DNA of 64,000 nt. Origin: an uncultured Litoreibacter sp. GTDB taxonomy: Bacteria > Pseudomonadota > Alphaproteobacteria > Rhodobacterales > Rhodobacteraceae. Position numbers and translations under genes: made by a program. Under the pieces are notes generated by a model. It searched no databases. It was given only the letters and a program-made list of their open reading frames with translations, and was not told the origin of the DNA. Numbering within the stretch: the first letter of the stretch is position 1; every line of letters starts with the position of its first letter. The stretch lies in the NCBI GenBank assembly GCA_947492995.1, contig CANLOU010000001.1, positions 1 to 64,000 of the forward strand, in the 5' to 3' direction. Below are positions 32,628 through 41,010 of the stretch, piece after piece.

Positions 32628-33299
32628 ATGAATGATGTTCCCATCAGAAACGCAGCCAGCGTGATCCTTTTGCGTGATGCACAAAGCGATCCGCGCGTCT
32701 TGATGGGACAGCGCGGGAAGAACGCGGCCTTCATGCCCAACAAATACGTCTTCCCCGGCGGCGCGGTTGATCCCGAAGACGCCGAGGTGCCGCTTGCGGC
32801 CCTGCCCGACGCCGCCAGCTTGGACCGCTTGTCGATGCGGTCACCACCGGAACTGGAACGGGCCATAATCGCATCCGCAATCCGGGAGGTTTGGGAAGAG
32901 ACCGGGCTCAAGTTTGGTGCCAAGGCGTCAATACCAGATGCTTCACCCCCCGCGTGGCGCGACTTCTTGGGGTCTGGGTACGCGCCCTCTGCTGCCGGCT
33001 TTCACTATGTGTTTCGGGCGATCACCCCTCCAAAAAGGCCACGTCGCTTCGATGCAAGGTTTTTTTTGGTCAACGCCGAACGGGCAATTGGCGATCTTGA
33101 TGATTTCTCGGCGGCACAGGACGAGCTGAGCCACCTTCATTGGGTTGGCTTGGATGAGGCTCGCAAATTGAACCTGCCCTTCATTACCGAGGTCGTATTG
33201 GCGGAGGTTGCCGCCCTTGCCCTGTCCGGGCAGCCACCGATGTCCGTACCATTCTTCAACAACACCCATGACACATCAGAGTTTTTGCGGCTGGCTTAG
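32628..33299 (+). CDS. NUDIX hydrolase
   Basis: 223 residues. The N-terminal strand 'AASVILLRDAQSDPRVLMGQ' and 'YVFPGGAVDPEDAEV' open the Nudix fold. The second half of the Nudix box is 'AIIASAIREVWEETGL', separated from the Gly-Gly by a long insert, as in the NUDT19/NUDT8-like branch, which often hydrolyses CoA or acyl-CoA. Substrate here is not known. Confidence 0.87.
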   Translation: MNDVPIRNAASVILLRDAQSDPRVLMGQRGKNAAFMPNKYVFPGGAVDPEDAEVPLAALPDAASLDRLSMRSPPELERAIIASAIREVWEETGLKFGAKASIPDASPPAWRDFLGSGYAPSAAGFHYVFRAITPPKRPRRFDARFFLVNAERAIGDLDDFSAAQDELSHLHWVGLDEARKLNLPFITEVVLAEVAALALSGQPPMSVPFFNNTHDTSEFLRLA

Positions 33300-33386
33300 C
33301 GCCGGACCCGCAGGCATGTGATTGGCGTTTACGTTTTGGAAACAGTTCCATAATCCTGCCCTATTTTGTTGCTAGTTCCGGACCCA

Positions 33387-34382
33387 ATGACAATGAGCAT
33401 GAGCAGTCCACGGCCCTCCCAAGAGCCGACAAAAAAGCAGAGCCCCAAACGGGACCTTTGGGTCTTGTTGGGACTCATTGCGCTTTTTTTGTTTGGCTTT
33501 ATAGGCTTAGCCGCATCTGTCGGCTGGGAAGAGACGTGGATGCAGCTGAGCCAGCTCAGCCCGATGCAGCTGATTGGCCTGCTGTCCTTGTCGCTTATCA
33601 ACTACATACTGCGTGGTGTCCGGTGGCACTTATTTTCGCGTCGCCTGGGGCTGCCTTTGGAATTGCGCCATAACGTTCTGCATTTCATGGGCGGCTTTGC
33701 GATGACCATCACCCCCGGTCGGGTGGGCGAATTGGTACGTTTGCGGTGGATCAGCCGCCTGACAGATTGGCCGTTCGAGCGCATCTTGCCTCTGCCCTTC
33801 ATTGACCGCGTGTTTGATATTGCGGCCATGGGCATCGTGCTGGCCGCCGGGGTTGTCCTGTCCCAGACAGGGACGGTCGGCGCGGTGCCGGTAGCGGTTA
33901 TCGCAATTGGCTTTGCCGCTATAGTCACGCGCCCTGCCTTGCTGTCGGGGATCGTTAAGGGTCTTTGGAAGGTCATAGGCCGCTGGCCGCGCCGCTTCGT
34001 GCGTCTGTTGCAGGCCGCGCGCTCCATGGCAGTGTTCAGCGCGCCGTCTGTCGCCATTCCAGCACTGGGCCTCAGCATCATCGGATGGGCGGCAGAGGGC
34101 TACGCATTGTTCCTGCTTCTGACGTGGATGGGGGCAGACATCACGGTTGCCGCCGCAACCGTCATCTTCTTGTTCTCAACACTCGCCGGGGGTCTGACCG
34201 GTGCGCCAGGGGGGATTGGCGGCGCAGAGGCCACAATGCTGATATTGCTCGCCGCGCAAAACGTGCCCCTTGAAACAGCAGTTCCCGCCATGGCGGTCAT
34301 CCGCATCACAACACTTTGGTTCGCAATACTGATCGGGTTGGTCACCTTCCCTGTCGCCGAAAAATTATCGAAAAAGGTCTGA
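33387..34382 (+). CDS. polytopic membrane protein of the LPG-synthase-TM / UPF0104 family, flippase-like
   Basis: 331 residues from ATG 33387; ATGs at 33393 and 33399 are also possible, and a TTG at 33366 is unlikely. About eight transmembrane segments follow a basic N-terminus. 'GRVGELVRLRWISRLTDWPF' and 'GGLTGAPGGIGGAEATMLIL' are the signatures of PF03706. Members move or transfer lipid-linked groups. It lies 5 bases before the DprE1-like gene, so it may handle the polyprenyl-phosphate sugar that pathway makes. That role is inference. Confidence 0.8.
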   Translation: MTMSMSSPRPSQEPTKKQSPKRDLWVLLGLIALFLFGFIGLAASVGWEETWMQLSQLSPMQLIGLLSLSLINYILRGVRWHLFSRRLGLPLELRHNVLHFMGGFAMTITPGRVGELVRLRWISRLTDWPFERILPLPFIDRVFDIAAMGIVLAAGVVLSQTGTVGAVPVAVIAIGFAAIVTRPALLSGIVKGLWKVIGRWPRRFVRLLQAARSMAVFSAPSVAIPALGLSIIGWAAEGYALFLLLTWMGADITVAAATVIFLFSTLAGGLTGAPGGIGGAEATMLILLAAQNVPLETAVPAMAVIRITTLWFAILIGLVTFPVAEKLSKKV

Positions 34383-34387
34383 CGCTC

Positions 34388-35701
34388 ATGCTTTGGAAAA
34401 CACTTACATATTCCGGATGGGGCCGCGTGGCAGAGGCCACCGGGCCAGTCGCCCGCCCTGAACGCGTGTCTTCGCTGGCGGCGGCACTGGCCGATGATGC
34501 AGGCCCCGCGATCGGAAATTGCCGGTCTTACGGAGATGCCTGCCTGAGCGACGGGCGTAGCGCCATCAAAATGGTGCGTCTGGATCGCATGATCTCCTTT
34601 GACGCTGACGCTGGTGTTCTGGACGTCGAAGCCGGGATGTGCGTGGGCGAGATCGCAAAGATCTTCGCCCCTCAAGGCTGGCTGCCCGCTGTCATGCCCG
34701 GAACCGGGTTTGCGACAGTTGGCGGATGCATTGCCAATGATGTGCACGGCAAGAACCACCATGGTGCCGGGTCCTTCGGCCAGCACGTTGTTGAGATCAC
34801 CCTCATGAACGGCGACAAAACCACCGTCATTTCACCGTCCAAAAATGCCGCGCTCTTTAAGGCAACGGTCGGCGGTTTGGGGCAAACCGGCGTCATCGTG
34901 TCGGCCAAGCTGCAACTACTGGCCTGCAAGGGCGATGTGATGATGGTCACGGAGCGTCGCATTGACGGGTTTGACGAATTTATCGAAGCCCTCGACGCCT
35001 CGCAGGCCAGCTACACAGTTGGCTGGATCGACGCCACCGCCAAAGGCGACGCGCTGGGCAGAGGGATCTTGGAAGAGGGCGAAACGGGCTACGGGCTGGT
35101 TCCAGCCAAAAAGAAAAGCAAGACGGTGCCCTTCAACGCGCCACGGTTTGCGCTGTCCAAGCCAATCGTGAAGATGTTCAACAGCGCTTATTTCCGCCGC
35201 GTGCCGGAAAACGGGCGTACATCGGTGAAACCAATTCAGGACTTCTTCTTCCCGCTGGATGCGATCCACGATTGGAACAAGCTCTACGGCAAACAGGGTT
35301 TCATGCAGTTCCAATGTGTGGTGCCTCCGGGACAGATTGATGCCCTAAAACGCATGTTGGAAAAAATTGCCCATAGCGGTTTGGCCTCCCCGCTGGCGGT
35401 CCTCAAACGCATGGGCGGCGGCGCAGCTGGCCTGATGAGTTTTCCAATGGAAGGCTACACATTGGCCGTAGATTTTCGATCCAGCGCAAAAGCCCTGAAA
35501 CTAATCGCTGAATTGGAAACCACGACAGCCGAAGCGGGCGGGCGGGTCTACCTCGCCAAAGACGCCACGTTAGAGGCCAAGCACCTGCCGGCCATGTATC
35601 CGAACCTCAGCAAATTCTCGGCCGCCGCCAACAAAGCCGACCCCGACGGCAATTTTGAAACCGACCTCACAAGCAGACTTAGAATTCGGAGCGCGTCATG
35701 A
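34388..35701 (+). CDS. dprE1: FAD-dependent oxidoreductase, DprE1-like
   Basis: 437 residues from ATG 34388. 'GNCRSYGDACLSDGRSAI' and 'GTGFATVGGCIANDVHGKNH' followed by 'GAGSFGQHVVEI' are the VAO-type FAD-binding sequences of decaprenylphosphoryl-beta-D-ribose 2'-oxidase, first step of the ribose to arabinose epimerisation. The C-terminal 'LMSFPMEGYTLAVDFRSSAK' aligns with the Mycobacterium segment holding Cys387; by my reading that Cys is Ala here. It overlaps the next gene by 4 bases. The polyprenyl substrate in this organism need not be decaprenyl. Confidence 0.85.
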   Translation: MLWKTLTYSGWGRVAEATGPVARPERVSSLAAALADDAGPAIGNCRSYGDACLSDGRSAIKMVRLDRMISFDADAGVLDVEAGMCVGEIAKIFAPQGWLPAVMPGTGFATVGGCIANDVHGKNHHGAGSFGQHVVEITLMNGDKTTVISPSKNAALFKATVGGLGQTGVIVSAKLQLLACKGDVMMVTERRIDGFDEFIEALDASQASYTVGWIDATAKGDALGRGILEEGETGYGLVPAKKKSKTVPFNAPRFALSKPIVKMFNSAYFRRVPENGRTSVKPIQDFFFPLDAIHDWNKLYGKQGFMQFQCVVPPGQIDALKRMLEKIAHSGLASPLAVLKRMGGGAAGLMSFPMEGYTLAVDFRSSAKALKLIAELETTTAEAGGRVYLAKDATLEAKHLPAMYPNLSKFSAAANKADPDGNFETDLTSRLRIRSAS

Positions 35702-36435
35702 CCGACAATTGGATCATTCTGGGGGCCACGTCCTCTATGGCGAAGGCCTTTGCGCGAGCAGTCTCCTCGGAAGGGGCGCGTGTCTTCCTTGCCGGTCGCG
35801 ATCTGGAGGATTTGCGCGTCAGCGCCTCCGATTGTGTGCAGCGCGGCGCGGAGGCCGCAGAGGCGATGATGTTTGACGCCCGCCAACAGCCCGGCTTCAA
35901 AGCGATCGTTGATCGCGTCGCCCAAGAGGATGGGATGATAAATGTGGCCGTGTTCGTAGGCTCGATGCCCGCGCAATCCGACATTGATGCCGATCCCTCT
36001 TTGATTGACGGCGTGATAAAGGACAGCTTCACCGGCCCCGCGGCCTTTCTTCAAACTATTGCGCCAGAGATGGAAGAACGCGGCGGTGGAACGGTCATTG
36101 GAGTAGGCTCCGTCGCCGGAGACCGTGGCCGGATCGGCAATTATGTGTACGGCTCTGCCAAAGCCGGCTTTCACACCTATCTCAGCGGCTTGCGCAACCG
36201 GCTCACTCGGTCGGGCGGACATGTCGTGACGGTGAAACCTGGCTTTGTGGACAGCGCCATGACTTGGGGGATCGAAGGCATGTTTTTGGTCGCACCTCCC
36301 GAAAAAGTCGCAACCGATCTGCTACGAGCGGTCGAGAAAAAGAAAAATGTGATCTACACACCGTTTTTCTGGGCAATCATCATGGGCATCATCACCCGCA
36401 TTCCCGAGCGGATATTCAAGAAGATGAGCATCTGA
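35698..36435 (+). CDS. dprE2: short-chain dehydrogenase, DprE2-like
   Basis: 245 residues, starting in the ATGA overlap with the DprE1-like gene. The Rossmann start is 'WIILGATSSMAKAFARAV' and the active site is 'YVYGSAKAGF' with Ser before it in 'GVGSVAGDRG'. The C-terminus has a hydrophobic segment 'TPFFWAIIMGIITRIP', as in DprE2, which reduces the 2-keto intermediate to polyprenylphosphoryl-arabinose. Gene order and overlap with DprE1 support the call over a generic SDR. Confidence 0.85.
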   Translation: MTDNWIILGATSSMAKAFARAVSSEGARVFLAGRDLEDLRVSASDCVQRGAEAAEAMMFDARQQPGFKAIVDRVAQEDGMINVAVFVGSMPAQSDIDADPSLIDGVIKDSFTGPAAFLQTIAPEMEERGGGTVIGVGSVAGDRGRIGNYVYGSAKAGFHTYLSGLRNRLTRSGGHVVTVKPGFVDSAMTWGIEGMFLVAPPEKVATDLLRAVEKKKNVIYTPFFWAIIMGIITRIPERIFKKMSI

Positions 36436-36464
36436 TCCGGCCTTTTGCCCACATCGTCAGATCG

Positions 36465-37898
36465 TCAAAATCCGAATGCCTGGTGAAATAGCCCCGCCGC
36501 GTAGAACATGATCGTGATCGTAAAGATCAATAGCGACAGGCCGTGCCGGTCTTTCATGGCGAACACAATCGGGTCGTGATCTTGCTTGCCCTTATATCCC
36601 AGTGAGACCATCCGCCACAGCCAACCCGCAATGGGGATCATCGCCACCCACAGCAGCCATTGCGATTTGTACAAGCTGATCGCTTGGTCGGTGAAGCTGT
36701 ATAGGAAGAAGACGAACAAGGCCGCGAACATGCCCAAACATGCGACATTCATCAAATCCGGGCGATCGGGTTTGCCGTAACCTCGGCCCGGAAGCCTTTC
36801 ATCAGATGTCGCAAGCGTCAATTCGGTAAGGCGTTTGACGCAGCCCAACGTGATGAAGACAGGGTAGATGAACACCAGCATGAATCCGGAGACGTAGATT
36901 TCCGCCGCAGCGGCACCTGCAACCACCCTTATTGTGTAGAGCGCGGCCAGCGTCGCGATGTCTACCCAGCGCAGGCGTTTCAGTTTCAAAGAATATGAAA
37001 GAGACAGCGCCATATAAAGCGCGACAATGCCGAAGAACGCCCAGTTCAGGCAAAACGCGACCCCCAATGCAAGAATGCCAAGCGCTAGACACGCCTTCAT
37101 TCCAACCATTATCGGAACCGCTCCGCTGGCGAAGGGTCTGTGTTTCTTCTTCACATGAAGCCGATCTGCCTCAAGGTCGAGCAGGTCGTTGACAATATAT
37201 ATGCAAGAGGCCGCCGCCGAAAATGCCACTATCGCCAGAAGGATGGTCAAGAAAGGGATCAGGCCAAATTGGTGGGCCGCTATCAGCGGCAGCAACAGCA
37301 GGATGTTTTTGACATATTGGTGCGGGCGCAACGCGCGGACCAGATCTGCCCAGGCCCACCCCCCTGCCAGCTCGGTGACGCTATGTTCCGTTATCAGCTT
37401 GTGCTTCGCGCCCGGAACGGGGCCGACAATGATGGTTTCATCCGCCTTGTCCCAGATGGCAAAGTCATCCAGTTCATTTCCCGCATAGTGAAATCCGCCC
37501 TCGCCATAGGCCGCAACCAATGCATCTGCTTTCGCGGACCCGCGCAGGTTGACCCCATTCTCGGAGGCAAACACATTTGGCGACAAATCATGTGTCTGGG
37601 CAAGTTCGCGCACAAGGGACATGTCAGAGGCGGAGGCCAGCACCACCTCCACGCGTTGCTCCTTGGCGGCATCAACCACGGCTTGCACCGGTGCGCTGAC
37701 AGGCATCAAGTCGACCCGGGGCTGGCTGATCTCAGCCAATTGGGCCTTCAAGGCGGCTTTATCGCCGAATGTCTCCCAAATCGCGCGGCAGGTCGCGACC
37801 GGGTCCCGCCCCAAACCGCCCCACAGGCATTCGAACAACATATCTGTGCGCAGAAACGTGCCATCCACGTCCAAAACCAGCGGCTTGGTCTTCTTCAT
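36465..37898 (-). CDS. HAD phosphatase-UbiA prenyltransferase fusion, polyprenyl-phosphate phosphoribosyltransferase-like
   Basis: 477 residues from ATG 37898. Residues 1-190 are a HAD phosphatase ('PLVLDVDGTFLRTDML', 'VVLASASDMSLV'). Residues about 195-475 are a UbiA membrane transferase with 'LRPHQYVKNILLLLPLIA' and the Asp-rich site 'NDLLDLEADRLHVKKKHRPF'. This fusion matches proteins that join phosphoribosyl diphosphate to polyprenyl phosphate (Rv3806c type) and then remove the 5-phosphate, that is, the steps just before DprE1/DprE2. It is convergent with the DprE2-like gene, so the full set lies within 4.5 kb. Confidence 0.83.
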   Translation of the reverse strand: MKKTKPLVLDVDGTFLRTDMLFECLWGGLGRDPVATCRAIWETFGDKAALKAQLAEISQPRVDLMPVSAPVQAVVDAAKEQRVEVVLASASDMSLVRELAQTHDLSPNVFASENGVNLRGSAKADALVAAYGEGGFHYAGNELDDFAIWDKADETIIVGPVPGAKHKLITEHSVTELAGGWAWADLVRALRPHQYVKNILLLLPLIAAHQFGLIPFLTILLAIVAFSAAASCIYIVNDLLDLEADRLHVKKKHRPFASGAVPIMVGMKACLALGILALGVAFCLNWAFFGIVALYMALSLSYSLKLKRLRWVDIATLAALYTIRVVAGAAAAEIYVSGFMLVFIYPVFITLGCVKRLTELTLATSDERLPGRGYGKPDRPDLMNVACLGMFAALFVFFLYSFTDQAISLYKSQWLLWVAMIPIAGWLWRMVSLGYKGKQDHDPIVFAMKDRHGLSLLIFTITIMFYAAGLFHQAFGF

Positions 37899-37902
37899 CG
37901 CG

Positions 37903-38715
37903 TTAGCCCTTGGTCCGGAACACGCAGCCGTCCCCGACAAGCAGCGGCGGCGTCAAACAAATTGAACGGGCCACGCGCCACGCCGCAAGAACTTTGGGAA
38001 CGTATAGTCGGGTCTCGGCAAAGGGCGGCACGCCATTATGGGTTCGCACGGCGCCTTCTCCCGCGTTATATCCGGCCAGCGCCAGGATCGGGTCCCCTTT
38101 GAATTCCGTCATCAGCCAGTCCAGATAGGCGACCCCGCCTTTGATGTTTTGCACGGGATCGGTGGAATCGGTCACGCCAAACCGCGTCGCGGTATCGGGG
38201 ATAAGTTGCATAAGCCCTTGCGCGCCCGCGCTGCTCTCCACGCTGACGCGGCCGCCTGACTCAACGGCGATCAACGCCAAAACCAATGCAGGCGAGATTT
38301 TCTTATCAAGTGTCTGGATAAGAATGTCCGTGCCATGGGCTGACGCGATCTTTTGCAAAGTGTCCAGGCGCGGCTCAGGAACGCCTTTGCCAGACGGTGC
38401 TTTGGCGACATGTTCAACAGCGTCCGTAAAGCGTCCGCGCACAGGTGTCCCAAGATCCGGCGAAATTTCGTCCCAGAACCAATCAAGGTCCGAGGATTTC
38501 GGCTTCGTCCCGGTGCTGGCCGGGGCAGCTGCGACTTTCGGCTGATCTTCTGGCTTGATCTGAACGGTGATGCGCCGCCCTGCCCCCGCTTTTGGCGGCG
38601 CTATCTTGCGAAAGGTGAAATCACCACCAAAAGCTGGTTTGTGTGAGCCTGCAATTGCGACGTCACCCACGCAAAGCGCGAGCGCCATTATTGTCATTGC
38701 TAGTCTGTTCGACAT
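37903..38715 (-). CDS. lytic transglycosylase
   Basis: 270 residues from ATG 38715. Residues 1-23 are a signal peptide. The SLT domain is in the second half: 'ALIAVESGGRVSVESSAGAQ' with the catalytic Glu, then 'GLMQLIPDTATRFGV', and 'ILALAGYNAGEGAV'. It cleaves peptidoglycan in the periplasm. A longer frame to 38841 lacks a signal peptide. It ends 4 bases before the HAD-UbiA start on the same strand and is divergent from the pilin genes; it may open the wall for the Tad pilus. Confidence 0.88.
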   Translation of the reverse strand: MSNRLAMTIMALALCVGDVAIAGSHKPAFGGDFTFRKIAPPKAGAGRRITVQIKPEDQPKVAAAPASTGTKPKSSDLDWFWDEISPDLGTPVRGRFTDAVEHVAKAPSGKGVPEPRLDTLQKIASAHGTDILIQTLDKKISPALVLALIAVESGGRVSVESSAGAQGLMQLIPDTATRFGVTDSTDPVQNIKGGVAYLDWLMTEFKGDPILALAGYNAGEGAVRTHNGVPPFAETRLYVPKVLAAWRVARSICLTPPLLVGDGCVFRTKG

Positions 38716-39094
38716 GACCTGCCCGATCTGTCCGGTTGTTTTTGTTATTTTTTTCGAGTCTACGCGGAAGTTGATCCGCAAAACCACCAAATCAGGCGAT
38801 TTTCTGTGGCAAAGCCGCCATATTCGGCATGCATGACACACCTAAAATTTTCCAAATCAATCAATTTAGGAATTTTTATCCATACTTAACAAACGGTTAA
38901 GACATTTTTTACTCTTTTTCGCACCTGCTGAAAAATTGAACCAATCGCGCCGCACTGTTGCCCTGATTGGACTGGATAACACTCCACATACCGAGACGGG
39001 GATGAGGAACGGAACAGAGGCCGGACCAAATCACACAACCTAGCTCGGCATACTTGGAAACTGAAAACTGACTATATCCTTGGAGGGATACACA
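38716..39094. promoter_or_regulatory. 379-bp A/T-rich divergent region before the Tad pilin gene
   Basis: No gene is seen. The region is far more A/T-rich than its surroundings, especially 38830-38940. It contains the CtrA-type site at 38886-38900 and must hold promoters for the lytic transglycosylase and the first pilin. The pilin ribosome-binding site is GGAGGG at 39082-39087. Confidence 0.6.
38886..38900. promoter_or_regulatory. CtrA binding site
   Basis: TTAACAAACGGTTAA is an exact match to the alphaproteobacterial CtrA consensus TTAA-N7-TTAA. It lies 195 bases before the first pilin start and 171 bases before the lytic transglycosylase start. CtrA controls pilus and motility genes in Caulobacter and roseobacters. 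Confidence 0.65.
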
Positions 39095-39283
39095 ATGACT
39101 AAACTGTTCAAAAACTTCGTAGCTGACGAATCTGGTGCCGTGACTGTTGACTGGGTTGTTCTGACCGCAGCCATCGTTGGCCTGGGCATTGCTGTTATGG
39201 CATCTGTTTCGGACGGCCTGCAGGACCTGTCCGGCGACATCGACAACCAGCTGTCCGACCAAGGTATCTCGACTACTTTCTAA
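39095..39283 (+). CDS. flp: Flp/Fap-type pilin 1
   Basis: 62 residues from ATG 39095 with GGAGGG upstream. A short basic leader ends 'ADESG', followed by the processed hydrophobic segment 'AVTVDWVVLTAAIVGLGIAV'. This is a class IVb prepilin, the major subunit of the Tad pilus. In place of the usual Glu5-Tyr6 of Flp pilins the mature protein has Asp5-Trp6. A strong terminator follows, so pilin mRNA is probably made in excess over downstream genes. Confidence 0.88.
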   Translation: MTKLFKNFVADESGAVTVDWVVLTAAIVGLGIAVMASVSDGLQDLSGDIDNQLSDQGISTTF

Positions 39284-39291
39284 GTGGTCTA

Positions 39292-39356
39292 CCGTTCCTA
39301 AGAACGGACCTAATCGGGAAAGCCGCGCTCATCGTAGCGCGGCTTTCTTCTATTTT
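39292..39356 (+). terminator. terminator after pilin 1
   Basis: AAAGCCGCGCT (39319-39329) and AGCGCGGCTTT (39336-39346) are perfect 11-bp arms around a 6-base loop, followed by a T-rich CTTCTATTTT. A smaller hairpin CCGTTC-CTAA-GAACGG lies just upstream at 39292-39307. Confidence 0.85.
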
Positions 39357-39440
39357 GCGCCCCGATAAGCGTCATTTTCGAAACGGTGAGTTTCTGCGAC
39401 ACGCCATTTCCCGAAGAGTTCTGACGCATTTCTGACAAAT

Positions 39441-39460
39441 TTGACCTTAATAATGGTCAA
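39441..39460. promoter_or_regulatory. inverted repeat before pilin 2
   Basis: TTGACC at 39441-39446 and GGTCAA at 39455-39460 with an 8-base A/T-rich centre, 62 bases before the second pilin start. Dyad symmetry and position suggest a regulator site. TTGACC could also act as a -35 hexamer. Confidence 0.35.
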
Positions 39461-39522
39461 CAAGGGGTGAAGTACGAGTACCGCCGGTGAAGGCCCGGCT
39501 TGCTGCCAATGAGGATAAGATA

Positions 39523-39726
39523 GTGAACTGGATAAAAAGTTTTGCACTGGAAGAAGACGGTGCAGTGACAGTGGATTGGGTCATCCTGTCGGCGGGTGTC
39601 ATCAGCCTGGCTCTTGCCGCTGTTGGCGTTATCACCGATGGCACCGAAGACATTTCTGGTGACGTTGACACAAAGCTGAAGACTCAGCTGATTAGCACCA
39701 GCTTCGACACCGACGACAGCGTATAA
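39523..39726 (+). CDS. Flp/Fap-type pilin 2
   Basis: 67 residues if it starts at GTG 39523, with AGGA 7 bases upstream; a GTG at 39487 would give 79. Leader 'NWIKSFALEEDG' then 'AVTVDWVILSAGVISLALAA', so it has the same G|AVTVDW processing site and Asp-Trp pair as pilin 1. The C-terminal part is different and longer, ending 'FDTDDSV'. Either a minor pilin or a second major pilin under different control. A terminator follows. Confidence 0.8.
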   Translation: MNWIKSFALEEDGAVTVDWVILSAGVISLALAAVGVITDGTEDISGDVDTKLKTQLISTSFDTDDSV

Positions 39727-39769
39727 ATTCCGTTCTATAGCCGCACCCCGTGTGGTCGAAAATTAAGCC

Positions 39770-39801
39770 ACAGGGCCGTCTTGCAGAAGCGCCCTGTTTT
39801 T
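39770..39801 (+). terminator. terminator after pilin 2
   Basis: ACAGGGC (39770-39776) and GCCCTGT (39791-39797) around a 14-base loop, with the run of five T at 39797-39801 closing the right arm. Confidence 0.75.
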
Positions 39802-39962
39802 GGCCGTGGCCCCCAAGACATCTGGCGACAGACTAGTCAAAACGCCCCAACCTCATCACTTTCAGATCAAGGTTTCGCCGCAATCGGGGCGTAGCACTTC
39901 CAGTAATCATCGACCTCCTGGGTATTGGGGGGTGTGAAATTGTATTCTGAAAGGGGCAAGAG

Positions 39963-40796
39963 ATGAGGGTTTTATTTGGGCTGGTACTGGTCGTGGGGAT
40001 CGGGCTGGCAGGATTTGCGGCCTATATGGCCAAGAACCGGATCGGGGAATATCAAGCGACTTTGGCCGAACAACAAGCCAAGATCGCAAGCAATGTTCCG
40101 CTTGAACCGGTCTTCGTGCTGAAGCGCCGCATCGCTTATGGCGAACGGCTGACGAAGAAAGACGTCAAAATCATCGCATGGCCAGAAAACGCCATTCCAG
40201 AGGGCGCGTTTCAAGAGGGCACAGAGCTGTTCCCGGAGTCCGGCGAACTTCGCACTGTGTTGCGAGTCATGGAAAAGGACGAGGCCGTTCTGGCTCTGAA
40301 AGTGACCGAGCCTGGCGAGGATGCCGGTGTGTCTTCGCGTCTCGCAAAGGGTATGCGTGCGTTCGCGCTGCGTGTGGACGTCTCCTCCGGTGTTTCGGGC
40401 TTCTTGCGCCCGGGCGACAACGTGGACGTCTATTGGACCGGCGAAACGCGTGGTCGTAACGTGACCAAGCTGATTGAGACCAATTTGCAGTTGCTGGCCG
40501 TTGACCAGATTGCAGATGGCGACCGCAACGCTCCAACAATTGCGCGGACCGTCACCGTGATGGCCTCCCCGCAACGCATTGGCGCATTGGCACAGGCCCA
40601 GTCTTCCGGTCGCCTGACCCTGTCGCTTGTTGGCGCGGGTGATGACACCGAGGTTGCAGCCATCGAAGTTGACCAGAACCAGCTGCTTGGCATCGAGGAA
40701 AAGGTCAAAATCGAACAACAGGCGGAGCGCGTTTGTACGATTAAGACACGCAAAGGTGCCGAGGTTGTGGAAATACCGATCAAATGCACTGAGTAG
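39963..40796 (+). CDS. cpaB: Flp pilus assembly protein CpaB
   Basis: 277 residues. One N-terminal membrane or signal helix (5-23, 'FGLVLVVGIGLAGFAAYMAK') is followed by a SAF-like domain ('VFVLKRRIAYGERLTKKDVK') and the RcpC/CpaB domain ('GMRAFALRVDVSSGVSGFLR', 'PGDNVDVYWTGETRG'). CpaB (RcpC) works in the periplasm with the secretin. Pilins precede it and the secretin follows. A hairpin terminator at 40819 separates it from cpaC. Confidence 0.92.
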   Translation: MRVLFGLVLVVGIGLAGFAAYMAKNRIGEYQATLAEQQAKIASNVPLEPVFVLKRRIAYGERLTKKDVKIIAWPENAIPEGAFQEGTELFPESGELRTVLRVMEKDEAVLALKVTEPGEDAGVSSRLAKGMRAFALRVDVSSGVSGFLRPGDNVDVYWTGETRGRNVTKLIETNLQLLAVDQIADGDRNAPTIARTVTVMASPQRIGALAQAQSSGRLTLSLVGAGDDTEVAAIEVDQNQLLGIEEKVKIEQQAERVCTIKTRKGAEVVEIPIKCTE

Positions 40797-40818
40797 GCCT
40801 AACCTCCTTTAGCAAAAC

Positions 40819-40863
40819 AGATAAGGCGTGACACATCATGTAGGTGTCGCGCCTTATCTATTT
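40819..40863 (+). terminator. strong hairpin between cpaB and cpaC
   Basis: AGATAAGGCGTGACAC (40819-40834) pairs with GTGTCGCGCCTTATCT (40844-40859) over 16 bp with one G-T pair, around a 9-base loop, then ATTT. It lies 22 bases after the cpaB stop and 150 bases before cpaC. Confidence 0.75.
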
Positions 40864-41010
40864 ACCACAGATGGACAGGTGTTGCCGCGCACCCACATAA
40901 ACAACGCGCCTCAACCACCTGATTCTTGCAATAAAACCGGAAATCGCACATGGTTTCCGCAAGATGGGCAAAAGACCCACTCACTCCAGTGATCAGAGAG
41001 GCAGGATCAC

